Source: Streptomyces sp. NBC_00335 (lineage in GTDB: Bacteria > Actinomycetota > Actinomycetes > Streptomycetales > Streptomycetaceae). Taken from it: 64,000 nucleotides of DNA. The position numbers and the translations under genes are program-made. Below, in pieces: positions 19,911-28,792 of the stretch. Each line of letters opens with the position of its first letter. Positions within the stretch are counted from its first letter, which is position 1. The stretch covers positions 5,757,501 to 5,821,500 of the forward strand of contig NZ_CP108006.1 of the NCBI RefSeq assembly GCF_036127095.1, given 5' to 3'. The notes beneath the pieces are model-generated. The model saw only the letters and a program-made list of their open reading frames with translations. It did no database searches and had not been told where the DNA came from.

Positions 19911-21298
19911 ACGCCGGTGCGGATGCGCCTGCGGGGGCGTTCGCGGGCTCGGCGGGACGCCGCCGGGGAGAGCAGCAGGACCCGGAGCGGGGGCAGGCGC
20001 AGCGGGCGGGCGCGGAGCCGCGCGAGCTCCACGACCTCCAGCTCCTGCGCGCCGACCCTCGGCACCGAGCCGGCCGGCGTCCCGGCTCCGGCGGCGAGCA
20101 CGGCCGCCGGGGCCCCGCCGCGCCGGCGCACCGAGCCGGGGGTCAGCGGGCGTCCGCCGACGTGCAGGGCGACCGCGGCCATCGGCCCGGCCACCGCCAG
20201 CAGCAGCCCCCCGAGGACCAGACCCATGCCCGGGAACCCCGCGCCCTCGGCGAGCAGGCTCCCGGTGACGGGCCCGCAGGCCACGCCGAGCGAGGACGCG
20301 GAACCGACCAGGACGGCCCAGCGCCCGAGCGGGTCGAGGGCGGCGGCGAGGCCGATGGCGTAGGAGAGCACGACGGGGTACACCGCGTTCCACAGGATCT
20401 CCCCGGCGGCGAAGGAGCCCAGGTCCCGCGCGTGCGAGGCCAGCACCACGCAGCAGGCGATGACCGCCGTGCCCACGCCCACCGGGACCGCCCGGCCGAG
20501 CCGGGCGCCGAGCGCGGAGGCGGCGGTGACCCCGAGCAGCCCGGCGCCGAGCGCGGCCGCGAAGACGATCCCGAGGGTGACCTCGGACAGGCCCGCCTGC
20601 TGCGCGCCGATGCGGCCGCTGACGCCCCACAGGGCGTTCTGGGCCAGCGACCACAGCATCAGGGCCCCGGCGAGCACCACCCCGGCGCGCGGGTACGGCA
20701 GCCGCCCCGGAGCCCGTACGGCACTGTCGGCGCGCTCCGCGTGCTCCGTGCGGTCGGCCCCGTCGAGGCGGCCCGTCGCCGGCCAGCACACGAGCGCGAC
20801 CAGGGCGATCGCCGCGAACGGCAGCCCGTGCCCGCCGCCGAGCCGGGGCAGGGTCAGGTACAGGGCCCCGGCCGTCGCCGACACCGACAGCAGCCCCAGC
20901 GAGGAGGTCCGGTGCGGGTCGCGCTGCGCCGCGATCCCGGAGGCGGCCACGGCGGTGGCCGTGCCCGATCCGAAGCCGCCGAGGACGGCGCCCGCGATGA
21001 CGAGGGGGAGCTGCGCGGTGGCGGCCGCCGTGCCGTACCCGAGGACGGCGAGCAGCAGCCCGAGCCGGGCCAGCGGACGCGGTCCGTGGCGCCGGATGCG
21101 GGAGGCGAGGGTGAAGCCGGCGGCGGCCGAGCCGAGCAGCAGGACCGAGCCGATCAGTCCGGCCTGCGCGGGGCTCAGCGGGAGGTGGGCGTCGAGCCGG
21201 CCGACCACGGTCGGCAGCAGGTACGGGGCGACGTAACCGGAGGTGAAGAGCGCGACGAGCGGCCAGGCGGCGGGCGGCGCGGGGGTGCGGTCGGGCAC
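19907..21298 (-). CDS. MFS transporter
   Basis: A 463-residue membrane protein with about 12 helices (first: AAWPLVALFTSGYVAPYLLPTVVG) and a central hydrophilic loop around residues 178-200. Weak motif A (RIRRHGPRPLARLG) follows helix 2-3. The last ~70 residues, after the final helix, are Arg/Pro-rich and unlike a transporter. The stop codon lies inside the palindromic element, so the original 3' end may have been displaced by its insertion. The substrate is unknown. Confidence 0.8.
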   Translation of the reverse strand: MPDRTPAPPAAWPLVALFTSGYVAPYLLPTVVGRLDAHLPLSPAQAGLIGSVLLLGSAAAGFTLASRIRRHGPRPLARLGLLLAVLGYGTAAATAQLPLVIAGAVLGGFGSGTATAVAASGIAAQRDPHRTSSLGLLSVSATAGALYLTLPRLGGGHGLPFAAIALVALVCWPATGRLDGADRTEHAERADSAVRAPGRLPYPRAGVVLAGALMLWSLAQNALWGVSGRIGAQQAGLSEVTLGIVFAAALGAGLLGVTAASALGARLGRAVPVGVGTAVIACCVVLASHARDLGSFAAGEILWNAVYPVVLSYAIGLAAALDPLGRWAVLVGSASSLGVACGPVTGSLLAEGAGFPGMGLVLGGLLLAVAGPMAAVALHVGGRPLTPGSVRRRGGAPAAVLAAGAGTPAGSVPRVGAQELEVVELARLRARPLRLPPLRVLLLSPAASRRARERPRRRIRTGV

Positions 21299-21526
21299 GG
21301 ATGTTCCAGGTGGTGCAGGTGGAGCGTGAGATTCCGCAAGAGCGCGGGGCTCATATCTATCAAGCGGCCCGATCTTCCGAGAAGGGCGTTCAGGCGGTGA
21401 TCTGCGTCACACTGTTACCTGGGTCCTCCCACGAGGGAGGGCCTGACGGCGGACGTGAGTTAAGCCAAGTGAAGAAACGACCCGCCAAGATTCACCACGT
21501 GCGCCGAACCGAACGGGGAGTACATC

Positions 21527-22624
21527 GTGACCAGTCGCAGCAGCCGGGACAGCCTCGACTCCGCCGTGGACCCCCTCGGTCCGCTGCGCGACCCCCAAGA
21601 ACCCGGCTGCGACGTCTTCCTGACGGGCACGGTCTTCCTCGACATCATCTTCACCGGCCTCGACTCGGCCCCCGTGCGCGGCACGGAATCCTGGGCGCGC
21701 GGCATGGGGTCCAGCCCCGGCGGCGTCGCCAACATGGCCACCGCCCTCGCCCGGCTCGGTCTGCGCACCTCCCTGGCCGCCGCCTTCGGGGACGACCACT
21801 ACGGGGAGTACTGCTGGGACGCCCTCGAACAGGGCGAGGGCATCGACCTGTCGATGTCACGGACCGTGCCGGGCTGGCACAGCCCCGTCACCGTCTCGAT
21901 GGCGTACGAGGGCGAGCGCACGATGGTTTCCCACGGCCACGAGGCCCCGCTCCCGGCGGACCCGGGCCCGTTCCCCCAGTGCCCTCCCCGCGCCCGCGCG
22001 GCGGTGGCCTCCCTCGGCCCGGGCGGCGGCGAGGCCTGGGTCGCCGAGGCGGCCCGCCGCGGGGCCAGGGTGTTCGCCGACGTCGGCTGGGACGACAGCG
22101 GGCGCTGGGACCTGGGGGCGCTCGCAGACCTGGAGCACTGCGAGGCCTTCCTGCCCAACGCGGGGGAGGCGATGGCGTACACGCGCACCGACTGCCCGCG
22201 CGCGGCGGCCCGGGCGCTGGCCGAGAAGGTGCCGATCGCGGTGGTGACGATGGGCTCCGAGGGCTCGTACGCGGTGGACGGGCGGACCGGGGAGACGGCC
22301 GAGGTCCCCGCGATCGCGGTCGACGCCCTGGACCCGACCGGCGCGGGCGACGTGTACGTGGCGGGCTTCCTGACCGGCACCCTCGCCGAGTGGCCGCTCG
22401 CGGACCGGCTCGCCTTCGCGGGCCTGACGGCCGCCCTGTCGGTGCAGGAGTTCGGCGGCTCCCTGTCGGCCCCCGGCTGGCCGGAGGTGGCCCACTGGTG
22501 GCGCACCGCCCCGGAGGCCCTGCGCGGGCGGTACGGCTTCCTGGACGACCTCGTCCCGCGGGCCGCCGCCCCGGCCAGCAGGCGCCGGGCGGTCCCGACG
22601 ATCGGCTTCCGCCAGTCGGCGTAG
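21527..22624 (+). CDS. PfkB family carbohydrate kinase
   Basis: A 365-residue ribokinase-fold sugar or nucleoside kinase. The N-terminal signature GSSPGGVANMATALARLGL and the C-terminal PfkB signature DALDPTGAGDVYVAGFL (anion hole GAGD with the catalytic Asp) are intact. The substrate is unknown; a short hydrophobic lid and PNAGEAMAY are consistent with sugar kinases. The start is GTG 21527. The 228-bp upstream gap shows no other gene. Confidence 0.9.
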   Translation: MTSRSSRDSLDSAVDPLGPLRDPQEPGCDVFLTGTVFLDIIFTGLDSAPVRGTESWARGMGSSPGGVANMATALARLGLRTSLAAAFGDDHYGEYCWDALEQGEGIDLSMSRTVPGWHSPVTVSMAYEGERTMVSHGHEAPLPADPGPFPQCPPRARAAVASLGPGGGEAWVAEAARRGARVFADVGWDDSGRWDLGALADLEHCEAFLPNAGEAMAYTRTDCPRAAARALAEKVPIAVVTMGSEGSYAVDGRTGETAEVPAIAVDALDPTGAGDVYVAGFLTGTLAEWPLADRLAFAGLTAALSVQEFGGSLSAPGWPEVAHWWRTAPEALRGRYGFLDDLVPRAAAPASRRRAVPTIGFRQSA

Positions 22625-22702
22625 GCCTGGCCGGCCGGGGAACGGGGTGAGGTGCGGGGCCGCGCCCCCGACCCGGACGCCCGCGCCGCCCCGGGCGGGA
22701 CG

Positions 22703-22768
22703 GCCGGGTGCGGCGCCGTTTCCGGGGCCGGCCCCGGACCCCCGGTCCTCAAACGCCGGAGGGGCTGG
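22703..22768 (+). repeat. Dispersed intergenic element, copy c
   Basis: Contains GGGTGCGGCGCCGTT, the palindromic GGGGCCGGCCCCGG and the tail CTCAAACGCCGGAGGGGCTGG. It lies in the 313-bp gap 22625-22937 between pfkB and phoH, which contains no gene. Confidence 0.6.
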
Positions 22769-22937
22769 TGTGGGCCGGTGGATCGGGTGCGGGGCAGGCC
22801 CCCGTGGCAGACCCCCGAGGCAGACCCCGTAAAACCCCTCGGGGATGGCGGGGCGGCGACGTAGGCTTGGAAGTCCGGTGGCCGTCGATCGGCGCGGCCC
22901 CTCAGTGGGAGGTATGCGCAGGCCACAGTGCCGGCCC

Positions 22938-23984
22938 ATGACTCAGACACCGACAGCCAAGACCCCCGCGCCGGGGCAGGCGCGAGCCCACTTCTCCGTA
23001 CCGGCCACCCATCCGATGGTGTCCGTCCTCGGCTCGGGCGACGCCCTGTTGCGCGTGATCGAGAAGGCCTTCCCGAGGGCCGACATCCATGTTCGGGGCA
23101 ATCAGGTCAGCGCGATCGGCGCGGCGGCGGAAGTCGCTCTGATCCAGCGCCTGTTCGACGAGATGATGCTGGTGCTCCGCACCGGGCAGCCGATGACGGA
23201 GGACGCAGTGGAACGCTCGATCGCCATGCTCAAGTCGAGCGGCAACGGCGAGGGCCCGGACGAGACGCCCGCCGAGGTGCTCACCCAGAACATCCTCTCC
23301 AGCCGCGGCCGCACCATCCGCCCCAAGACCCTCAACCAGAAGCGGTACGTCGACGCGATCGACAAGCACACGATCGTCTTCGGCATCGGCCCCGCCGGTA
23401 CCGGCAAGACCTACCTGGCCATGGCCAAGGCGGTCCAGGCCCTGCAGTCCAAGCAGGTCAGCCGGATCATCCTGACCCGCCCGGCGGTGGAGGCCGGAGA
23501 GCGCCTGGGATTCCTCCCCGGCACCCTCTTCGACAAGATCGACCCGTACCTGCGGCCGCTCTACGACGCCCTGCACGACATGATCGATCCGGACTCGATC
23601 CCGCGGCTGATGGCGGCGGGCACCATCGAGGTCGCGCCGCTGGCCTACATGCGCGGCCGCACCCTCAACGAGGCCTTCGTCGTCCTCGACGAGGCGCAGA
23701 ACACCACCCCCGAGCAGATGAAGATGTTCCTGACCCGGCTCGGGTTCGACTCGAAGATCGTCGTCACCGGCGACGTGACCCAGGTCGACCTGCCGGGCGG
23801 TGCCAAGAGCGGTCTGCGGCAGGTGCAGGACATCCTCGAAGGGGTGCCGGACATCGCCTTCTCGCGGCTCACGTCCGAGGATGTCGTCCGGCACAAGCTG
23901 GTCGGCCGTATCGTCGACGCGTACGAGAAGTACGACGACAGCCAGGACGCGAAGCAGTCGCGGAACGGCTTCCAGCGGAAGTAG
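22938..23984 (+). CDS. phoH: PhoH family ATPase
   Basis: A 348-residue protein. Walker A GPAGTGKT lies at residues 151-158 and Walker B VVLDEAQN at 248-255; an N-terminal KH-like segment is followed by the RNA-helicase-like core. PhoH/YbeZ proteins work with YbeY in RNA metabolism, and ybeY follows immediately. ATG 22938 gives the conserved [10 protein letters not shown] start; the ATG at 22914 would place the start inside the preceding GGGAGG. This phoH-ybeY-CNNM order is classic in bacteria. Confidence 0.94.
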   Translation: MTQTPTAKTPAPGQARAHFSVPATHPMVSVLGSGDALLRVIEKAFPRADIHVRGNQVSAIGAAAEVALIQRLFDEMMLVLRTGQPMTEDAVERSIAMLKSSGNGEGPDETPAEVLTQNILSSRGRTIRPKTLNQKRYVDAIDKHTIVFGIGPAGTGKTYLAMAKAVQALQSKQVSRIILTRPAVEAGERLGFLPGTLFDKIDPYLRPLYDALHDMIDPDSIPRLMAAGTIEVAPLAYMRGRTLNEAFVVLDEAQNTTPEQMKMFLTRLGFDSKIVVTGDVTQVDLPGGAKSGLRQVQDILEGVPDIAFSRLTSEDVVRHKLVGRIVDAYEKYDDSQDAKQSRNGFQRK

Positions 23985-23997
23985 AAATCAGCGCACC

Positions 23998-24495
23998 ATG
24001 TCGATCGACGTCAACAACGAGTCCGGAACCGAGGTCGACGAGCGGGCGATCCTCGACATCGCCCGCTACGCACTCGCCCGGATGCGGATCCACCCGCTCT
24101 CGGAGCTCTCCGTCATCGTCGTCGACGAGGACGCGATGGAGCAGCTCCACATCCAGTGGATGGACCTGCCCGGACCCACCGACGTCATGTCCTTCCCGAT
24201 GGACGAGCTGCGTCCGCCGAAGAAGGACGAGGAGGAGCCCCCGCAGGGTCTCCTCGGTGACATCGTGCTCTGCCCCGAAGTCGCCAAGAAGCAGGGCGAG
24301 GACGCGCCGACGCAGCACTCCATGGACGAGGAGCTCCAGCTCCTGACCGTCCACGGGGTGCTGCACCTGCTCGGGTACGACCACGAGGAGCCGGACGAGA
24401 AGGCCGAGATGTTCGGCCTCCAGGCGGCGATCGTCGACGGCTGGCGCGGCGAGAACGGCGTGACGGGCCCGTCCCCGGCGCCGACCGTCTCATGA
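23998..24495 (+). CDS. ybeY: Endoribonuclease YbeY
   Basis: A 165-residue zinc endoribonuclease for 16S rRNA 3' maturation and ribosome quality control. The motif [11 protein letters not shown] (residues 119-129) contributes the three zinc-binding histidines; [10 protein letters not shown] and [10 protein letters not shown] are also conserved. An acidic-basic linker ([10 protein letters not shown]) is inserted around residues 70-80. The gene begins 13 bp after phoH and its stop overlaps the next start (ATGA). Confidence 0.95.
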   Translation: MSIDVNNESGTEVDERAILDIARYALARMRIHPLSELSVIVVDEDAMEQLHIQWMDLPGPTDVMSFPMDELRPPKKDEEEPPQGLLGDIVLCPEVAKKQGEDAPTQHSMDEELQLLTVHGVLHLLGYDHEEPDEKAEMFGLQAAIVDGWRGENGVTGPSPAPTVS

Positions 24496-25799
24496 CCGGT
24501 GATCTCCAGCTGATCACCGGGGCCGTCCTGCTGGTCGTGGTGGCCTGGTTCGCCGCGTGCGCCGAGTCCGGGATCGCCCGGATCTCCGCCTTCCGCGCCG
24601 AACAGGCCGTACGGGAGGGCCGGCGCGGCAGCGCCAAGCTGGCCCAGGTCGCCGGCGACCCCACCCGCTACGTCAATGTCGCGCTGCTGGTCCGGGTCAC
24701 CTGCGAGATGGCGGCGGGCGTGTTCGTCACGTACGTCTGCCTCGACGAGTTCGGGGAGAACTGGACCGCGCTGCTCGTGGCCATCGCCGTGATGGTGCTC
24801 GTGTCCTACGTGGCGGTCGGCGTGTCCCCGCGCACCATCGGCCGGCAGCACCCGCTGAACACGGCGACGGCGGCGTCCTACGTCCTCGTACCGCTCGCCC
24901 GGATCATGGGGCCCATCCCGCAACTGCTGATCCTCCTCGGCAACGCGCTCACCCCCGGGAAGGGCTTCCGCAAGGGGCCCTTCGCCTCCGAGGCGGAGCT
25001 GCGCGCGATGGTCGACCTCGCGGAGAAGGAATCGCTGATCGAGGACGACGAGCGCCGCATGGTGCACCAGGTCTTCGAACTGGGCGACACGCTCGTGCGC
25101 GAGGTCATGGTGCCGCGCACCGACCTGGTCTGCATCGAGCGGTACAAGACGGTCCGTCAGGCGACCACGCTCGCGCTGCGGTCCGGTTTCTCGCGGATCC
25201 CGGTGACCGGGGAGAACGAGGACGACATCGTCGGCATCGTGTACCTGAAGGACCTGGTCCGCAAGACGCACATCAGCCGGGACGCGGAGAGCGACCTGGT
25301 CTCCACGGCGATAAGGCCCGCGGTGTTCGTGCCGGACACGAAGAACGCGGGCGACCTGCTGCGCGAGATGCAGTCGGTGCGCAACCACGTGGCGGTGGTC
25401 ATCGACGAGTACGGCGGCACCGCCGGCATCGTCACCATCGAGGACATCCTGGAGGAGATCGTCGGCGAGATCACCGACGAGTACGACCGGGAGATCCCGC
25501 CGGTGGAGGACCTGGGCGGGGACCGCTACCGGGTCACCGCGCGACTGGACATCACCGACCTCGGCGAACTGTTCAAGGTGGACTCCTTCGACGACGAGGA
25601 CGTGGAGACGGTCGGCGGACTGCTCGCCAAGGCGCTGGGCCGGGTACCGATCGCCGGTGCCTCGGCGGTGGTGGACCTGCCCGACGGACGGCCGCTGCGG
25701 CTGACGGCGGAGTCCCCGGCGGGGCGGCGGAACAAGATCGTGACCGTGCTGGTGGAGCCGGTGGTTCCGGTGGAGGGCCAGGAAGGGGAGACGGAGTGA
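24492..25799 (+). CDS. Hemolysin family CNNM/CorC transporter
   Basis: A 435-residue membrane protein: a CNNM domain (DUF21) with 3-4 helices (residues ~1-150), two CBS domains (~200-320; [35 protein letters not shown]) and a C-terminal CorC_HlyC domain. CNNM proteins export Mg2+ or Na+/Mg2+ under nucleotide sensing by the CBS pair. It overlaps ybeY by 4 bp and the next gene by 4 bp, so phoH-ybeY-CNNM-mmcQ is one operon. Confidence 0.92.
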   Translation: MTGDLQLITGAVLLVVVAWFAACAESGIARISAFRAEQAVREGRRGSAKLAQVAGDPTRYVNVALLVRVTCEMAAGVFVTYVCLDEFGENWTALLVAIAVMVLVSYVAVGVSPRTIGRQHPLNTATAASYVLVPLARIMGPIPQLLILLGNALTPGKGFRKGPFASEAELRAMVDLAEKESLIEDDERRMVHQVFELGDTLVREVMVPRTDLVCIERYKTVRQATTLALRSGFSRIPVTGENEDDIVGIVYLKDLVRKTHISRDAESDLVSTAIRPAVFVPDTKNAGDLLREMQSVRNHVAVVIDEYGGTAGIVTIEDILEEIVGEITDEYDREIPPVEDLGGDRYRVTARLDITDLGELFKVDSFDDEDVETVGGLLAKALGRVPIAGASAVVDLPDGRPLRLTAESPAGRRNKIVTVLVEPVVPVEGQEGETE

Positions 25800-26158
25800 C
25801 GCCGGCGGAGCTGCGCGCGTTCTGTCTCGGGTTCAACGCGGCGGTGGAGGAGTTCCCCTTCACCCCGGAGACCTCGGTGTTCAAGGTGCTGGGGAAGGTG
25901 TTCGCGCTGAGCGCGCTGGACGCCGACCCGCTGAAGGTCAACCTCAAGTGCGACCCGGAGCAGGCGGTGCGGCTGCGGGCGGAGCACGAGGCGGTCGTAC
26001 CGGGCTGGCACATGAACAAGCGGCACTGGAACACGGTGACCGCGGGCGGGCCGGGGGCGCTTGCCGACGCGCTGGTCCGGGAGCTGGTCGAGGACTCGTA
26101 CGACCTGGTGGTCGCCGGTCTGCCGAGGGCGGAGCGGCTGCGGCTCGACCGGCCGTAG
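25796..26158 (+). CDS. MmcQ/YjbR family DNA-binding protein
   Basis: A 120-residue protein with the family features FPFTPETSVFKVLGKVFAL, KVNLKCDPEQAVRLRAEHEAVVPGWHMNKRHWNTV and a C-terminal SYDLVVAGLP. These CyaY-like-fold proteins are described as DNA-binding, but their role is undefined. GTG 25796 overlaps the CNNM stop (GTGA). Last gene of the phoH operon. Confidence 0.87.
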   Translation: MTPAELRAFCLGFNAAVEEFPFTPETSVFKVLGKVFALSALDADPLKVNLKCDPEQAVRLRAEHEAVVPGWHMNKRHWNTVTAGGPGALADALVRELVEDSYDLVVAGLPRAERLRLDRP

Positions 26159-26313
26159 GGGGTGTACCCCCCCAGGTGTTCCCCGGAGTGGAATCGGGGA
26201 GGGGCCCAAGGTCATGGATCACGGGACCTTCGGGGCCGTGGATCCGCTTACCCAGCGCTTAGTTTTATCCCTGCGCCACCAAGATCCCGGGGGGACACCG
26301 GGGGTGGAGGGGA

Positions 26314-26356
26314 GAGCGCGTCGGCGGGGTCGTCGTGCGGCCCCGCCGACGCGCTC
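26314..26356 (+). terminator. Terminator of the phoH-ybeY operon
   Basis: A perfect 16-bp stem: GAGCGCGTCGGCGGGG (26314-26329) and CCCCGCCGACGCGCTC (26341-26356). It ends 15 bp before the next start codon, leaving room only for a leaderless promoter (TATGCT, 26359-26364). Confidence 0.8.
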
Positions 26357-26371
26357 CATATGCTTCGGGCT

Positions 26372-26728
26372 ATGACCGACAGCACCGGGATCGACCCCGA
26401 AGACACCAAGATCATCACGTTGGCGCGCAGCGCCCGGGCCCGCAACGGCGTGCCCGAGGGGGCGGCGGTCCGGGACGAGACCGGCCGTACGTACGTCGCC
26501 GGGACCGTGGCGCTGGACTCCCTCAAGCTGAGCGCGCTCCAGACGGCCGTCGCGATGGCCGTGGCCAGCGGCGCCCAGTCCCTGGAGGCGGCGGCCGTCG
26601 TCAGCGCCGCCGAGGCCCCCTCCGACGCCGACCGCGCGGCGGTCCGCGACCTCGGCGGCCCGGACACCCCGGTCCTCCTGGCGGGCCCGGACGGCACCCT
26701 GAAGTCGACGACTCCGGCTGGGGCCTGA
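26372..26728 (+). CDS. Cytidine-deaminase-like protein lacking catalytic residues
   Basis: A 118-residue protein in the position where actinobacteria carry a gene annotated as cytidine deaminase (between mmcQ and era). The segment GRTYVAGTVALDSLKLSALQTAVAMAVASGAQSLEAAAVVSAA aligns with the Cdd fold, but the protein contains no cysteine and no histidine. The zinc ligands and the catalytic Glu of the H/CAE and PCXXC motifs are therefore absent. A catalytic role is very unlikely; a structural or binding role is possible. ATG 26372 lies 7 nt after TATGCT, so it is probably leaderless. Confidence 0.75.
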   Translation: MTDSTGIDPEDTKIITLARSARARNGVPEGAAVRDETGRTYVAGTVALDSLKLSALQTAVAMAVASGAQSLEAAAVVSAAEAPSDADRAAVRDLGGPDTPVLLAGPDGTLKSTTPAGA

Positions 26729-26750
26729 TCCGTCGGGCGGCGGGCTTCGG

Positions 26751-26822
26751 CTCCGGCCGGTCCTGCTCCGGCCGGTCCTACACCGGCCGGTCCTACACCG
26801 GCCGGTCCTGCACCGGCCGGCC
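26751..26822. repeat. 15-bp tandem repeat, ~5 copies
   Basis: Units CTCCGGCCGGTCCTG, CTCCGGCCGGTCCTA, CACCGGCCGGTCCTA, CACCGGCCGGTCCTG and a partial CACCGGCCGGCC. The minus-strand gene at 26793 takes its last residues and its stop codon from the array. Confidence 0.85.
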
Positions 26823-27338
26823 GCCGAGGCCCGTGTGCCCGACGCCGCGCGGTGAGAAGGTGACCGGGCCGATCCAGCCCTGGAGCACCCGGACGACCTG
26901 GGACGGCAGCGGGGTCACGGGGTCGAAGCTCCGGCCGCGGGCCCAGTTCTCGAAGAGCCCCTCCGTCGTCCCGACCGCGGTGACCACCATGGTGACCCGG
27001 AGCTCCGAGCCGTCCGCCCAGGTGTGCCACAGGGCCCAGCCCTCCGGGCGGGGTTCCACGGCGAGCCGCGCGCACATCTCCTCGTAGCTCTCGTCGGTCC
27101 CGGCCGGTACGAGCCCAGGCCGGAGCAGGCAGGCCCCGACGAGACGGATTCGGGGCCGGTCCTCCTCGGTGCAGCCGTCGCCCTCGAAATGGTGACTGCG
27201 CAGGGTCCGGGAGAGGGCGTCCAGCTCGCGCCGGAACGGCTCCGGGAACTCGGTGCCCGAGGACTCCGCGACGACCCGGTGCGCGAGTCGCTCGATTTCA
27301 CGGAGGTGGTCGAGCTCGGAGAGTTCGGGTGCGCTCAT
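26793..27338 (-). CDS. Hypothetical protein
   Basis: A 181-residue protein of unknown function, with no membrane segment or signal peptide. It has a helical N-terminus (SELDHLREIERLAHRVVAESSG), then mixed alpha/beta (WALWHTWADGSELRVTMVVTAVG, LPSQVVRVLQGWIGPVTF). Start ATG 27338 is preferred over 27365 because it gives a compact MSAPELSEL start. The C-terminal tail (RPVQDRPV) is encoded by the 15-bp tandem repeat, so the native end may have been different. Confidence 0.65.
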   Translation of the reverse strand: MSAPELSELDHLREIERLAHRVVAESSGTEFPEPFRRELDALSRTLRSHHFEGDGCTEEDRPRIRLVGACLLRPGLVPAGTDESYEEMCARLAVEPRPEGWALWHTWADGSELRVTMVVTAVGTTEGLFENWARGRSFDPVTPLPSQVVRVLQGWIGPVTFSPRGVGHTGLGGRPVQDRPV

Positions 27339-27380
27339 GACCGGCAGTGTCGCAGCGGGGCGCACCCTCCGGACACCCGT

Positions 27381-28721
27381 TTACGACCCGGCGGGAACGG
27401 CGCGGCGGCGGATGACCATCGCCATCAGGGCGGCCATCGCGCACAGGGCGCCCGAGGCGTACCAGACGGGGTCGTACGAGCCGAAGGCGTCGCGGGCCAG
27501 GCCGCCGAGGAAGGCCACCACCGCCGCGCCGATCTGGTGCGAGGCCAGGACCCAGCCGAAGACGATGGCTCCGTCGTCCCCGTAGTGCTCGCGGCACAGG
27601 GCGATCGTCGGCGGGACCGTCGCGACCCAGTCCAGGCCGTAGAAGACGATGAAGAACACCATCGGCGGGTGCACGGTCGGGGCCAGCAGGATCGGGAGGA
27701 ACAGGAGCGAGATCCCGCGCAGGGCGTAGTAGACGGCGAGGAGGCGGCGCGATTCGAAGCGGTCCGTCAGCCAGCCGGAGAAGACCGTGCCGATCACGTC
27801 GAGCACGCCGATCACGGCGAGCAGTCCGGCCGCCGCCGTCACCGGCATGCCGTGGTCGTGGGCCGACGGGACGAAGTGGGTCCTCACCAGCCCGTTCGTC
27901 GAGGCCCCGCAGATCGCGAAGGTGCCCGCCAGCAGCCAGAACGGTCCGGTCCGGGCCGCCTTGACCAGGACGCCCACGGCCCGGCGGGCGGCGCCGGGGA
28001 CGGGCGCGGGCTTGGCCGTGTAGGTGCCCCCGTACGGGGTGGTCCCGATGTCCGCCGGGTGGTCGCGCAGCAGCAGCCAGACGAAGGGCACGACGGTCAG
28101 GGCCGCCAGCGAGACGGTCACCGACGCCGGGCGCCAGCCGTGGTTCTCCACCAGCCAGGCCAGCAGCGGCAGGAAGATCAGCTGGCCGGAGGCCCCGGCG
28201 GCGGTCAGGATGCCGGTGACCAGGCCGCGCCGGGCGGTGAACCAGCGGTTGGTCACCGTCGCCGCGAAGGCCAGCGCCATCGAGCCGCTGCCCAGGCCGA
28301 CCAGGACGCCCCAGTACAGGATCAGCTGCCAGGAGGTGGTCATCCAGACCGTGGCCACCGAGCCGCCGGCTATGACGGTCAGGGCGACCGCGACCACCTT
28401 GCGGATGCCGAAGCGGTCCATCAGGGCGGCGGCGAACGGCGCGGTGAGCCCGTACAGCGCGAGGTTCACGGAGACGGCGAGGCCGATCGTGCCGCGGGAC
28501 CAGTCGAACTCCTCGTGCAGCGGCTCGATGAGCAGACCGGGGAGGGAGGCGAAGGCGGCGGCGCCGATGATCGTCACGAAGGCGACGGCCGCGACGAACC
28601 AGGCGCGGTGGACGCGGTGTGCGGGGTGCGGCGCGACGGCCGTGGAGTCGGGTCCGGCCGCCGGGCCGGAGGCGGGTGTCGGCGCGGGGGACGGGCCGGG
28701 GCCCGGGTCTGTCTGCGTCAC
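27381..28721 (-). CDS. MFS transporter (oxalate/formate antiporter or monocarboxylate-like)
   Basis: A 446-residue protein with 12 predicted helices after a Pro/Ala-rich ~35-residue tail. AAFASLPGLLIEPLHEEFDWSRGTIGLAVSVNLALYGLTAPFAAALMDRFGIRKV and WFTARRGLVTGILTAAGASGQLIFLPLL resemble the MCT/OFA branch that moves small organic acids. The start is GTG 28721. It is divergent from a GlxA-type AraC regulator 71 bp away, the likely controller. Confidence 0.87.
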   Translation of the reverse strand: MTQTDPGPGPSPAPTPASGPAAGPDSTAVAPHPAHRVHRAWFVAAVAFVTIIGAAAFASLPGLLIEPLHEEFDWSRGTIGLAVSVNLALYGLTAPFAAALMDRFGIRKVVAVALTVIAGGSVATVWMTTSWQLILYWGVLVGLGSGSMALAFAATVTNRWFTARRGLVTGILTAAGASGQLIFLPLLAWLVENHGWRPASVTVSLAALTVVPFVWLLLRDHPADIGTTPYGGTYTAKPAPVPGAARRAVGVLVKAARTGPFWLLAGTFAICGASTNGLVRTHFVPSAHDHGMPVTAAAGLLAVIGVLDVIGTVFSGWLTDRFESRRLLAVYYALRGISLLFLPILLAPTVHPPMVFFIVFYGLDWVATVPPTIALCREHYGDDGAIVFGWVLASHQIGAAVVAFLGGLARDAFGSYDPVWYASGALCAMAALMAMVIRRRAVPAGS

Positions 28722-28780
28722 GCCGATAGTTTCCGGCCGCCGGGGTCTCGTACGACAGTGGCCTGACCGACACCCTTCGA

Positions 28781-28786
28781 TATGAT
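28781..28786 (+). promoter_or_regulatory. -10 element TATGAT of the GlxA-like gene
   Basis: A near-consensus TATGAT lies 6 nt upstream of ATG 28793, implying a leaderless transcript. No clear -35 was found. Confidence 0.5.
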
Positions 28787-28792
28787 CGGGCC

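Noticed and set aside
19754..20268. Reading frames crossing the 165-bp palindrome
   Set aside because: The translated palindrome has no protein-like features and is opposite the MFS gene; the palindromic structure explains the sequence.
26751..26822. Possible CRISPR array
   Set aside because: Fifteen-bp units are directly adjacent with no spacers and no cas genes are nearby. It is an ordinary tandem repeat.
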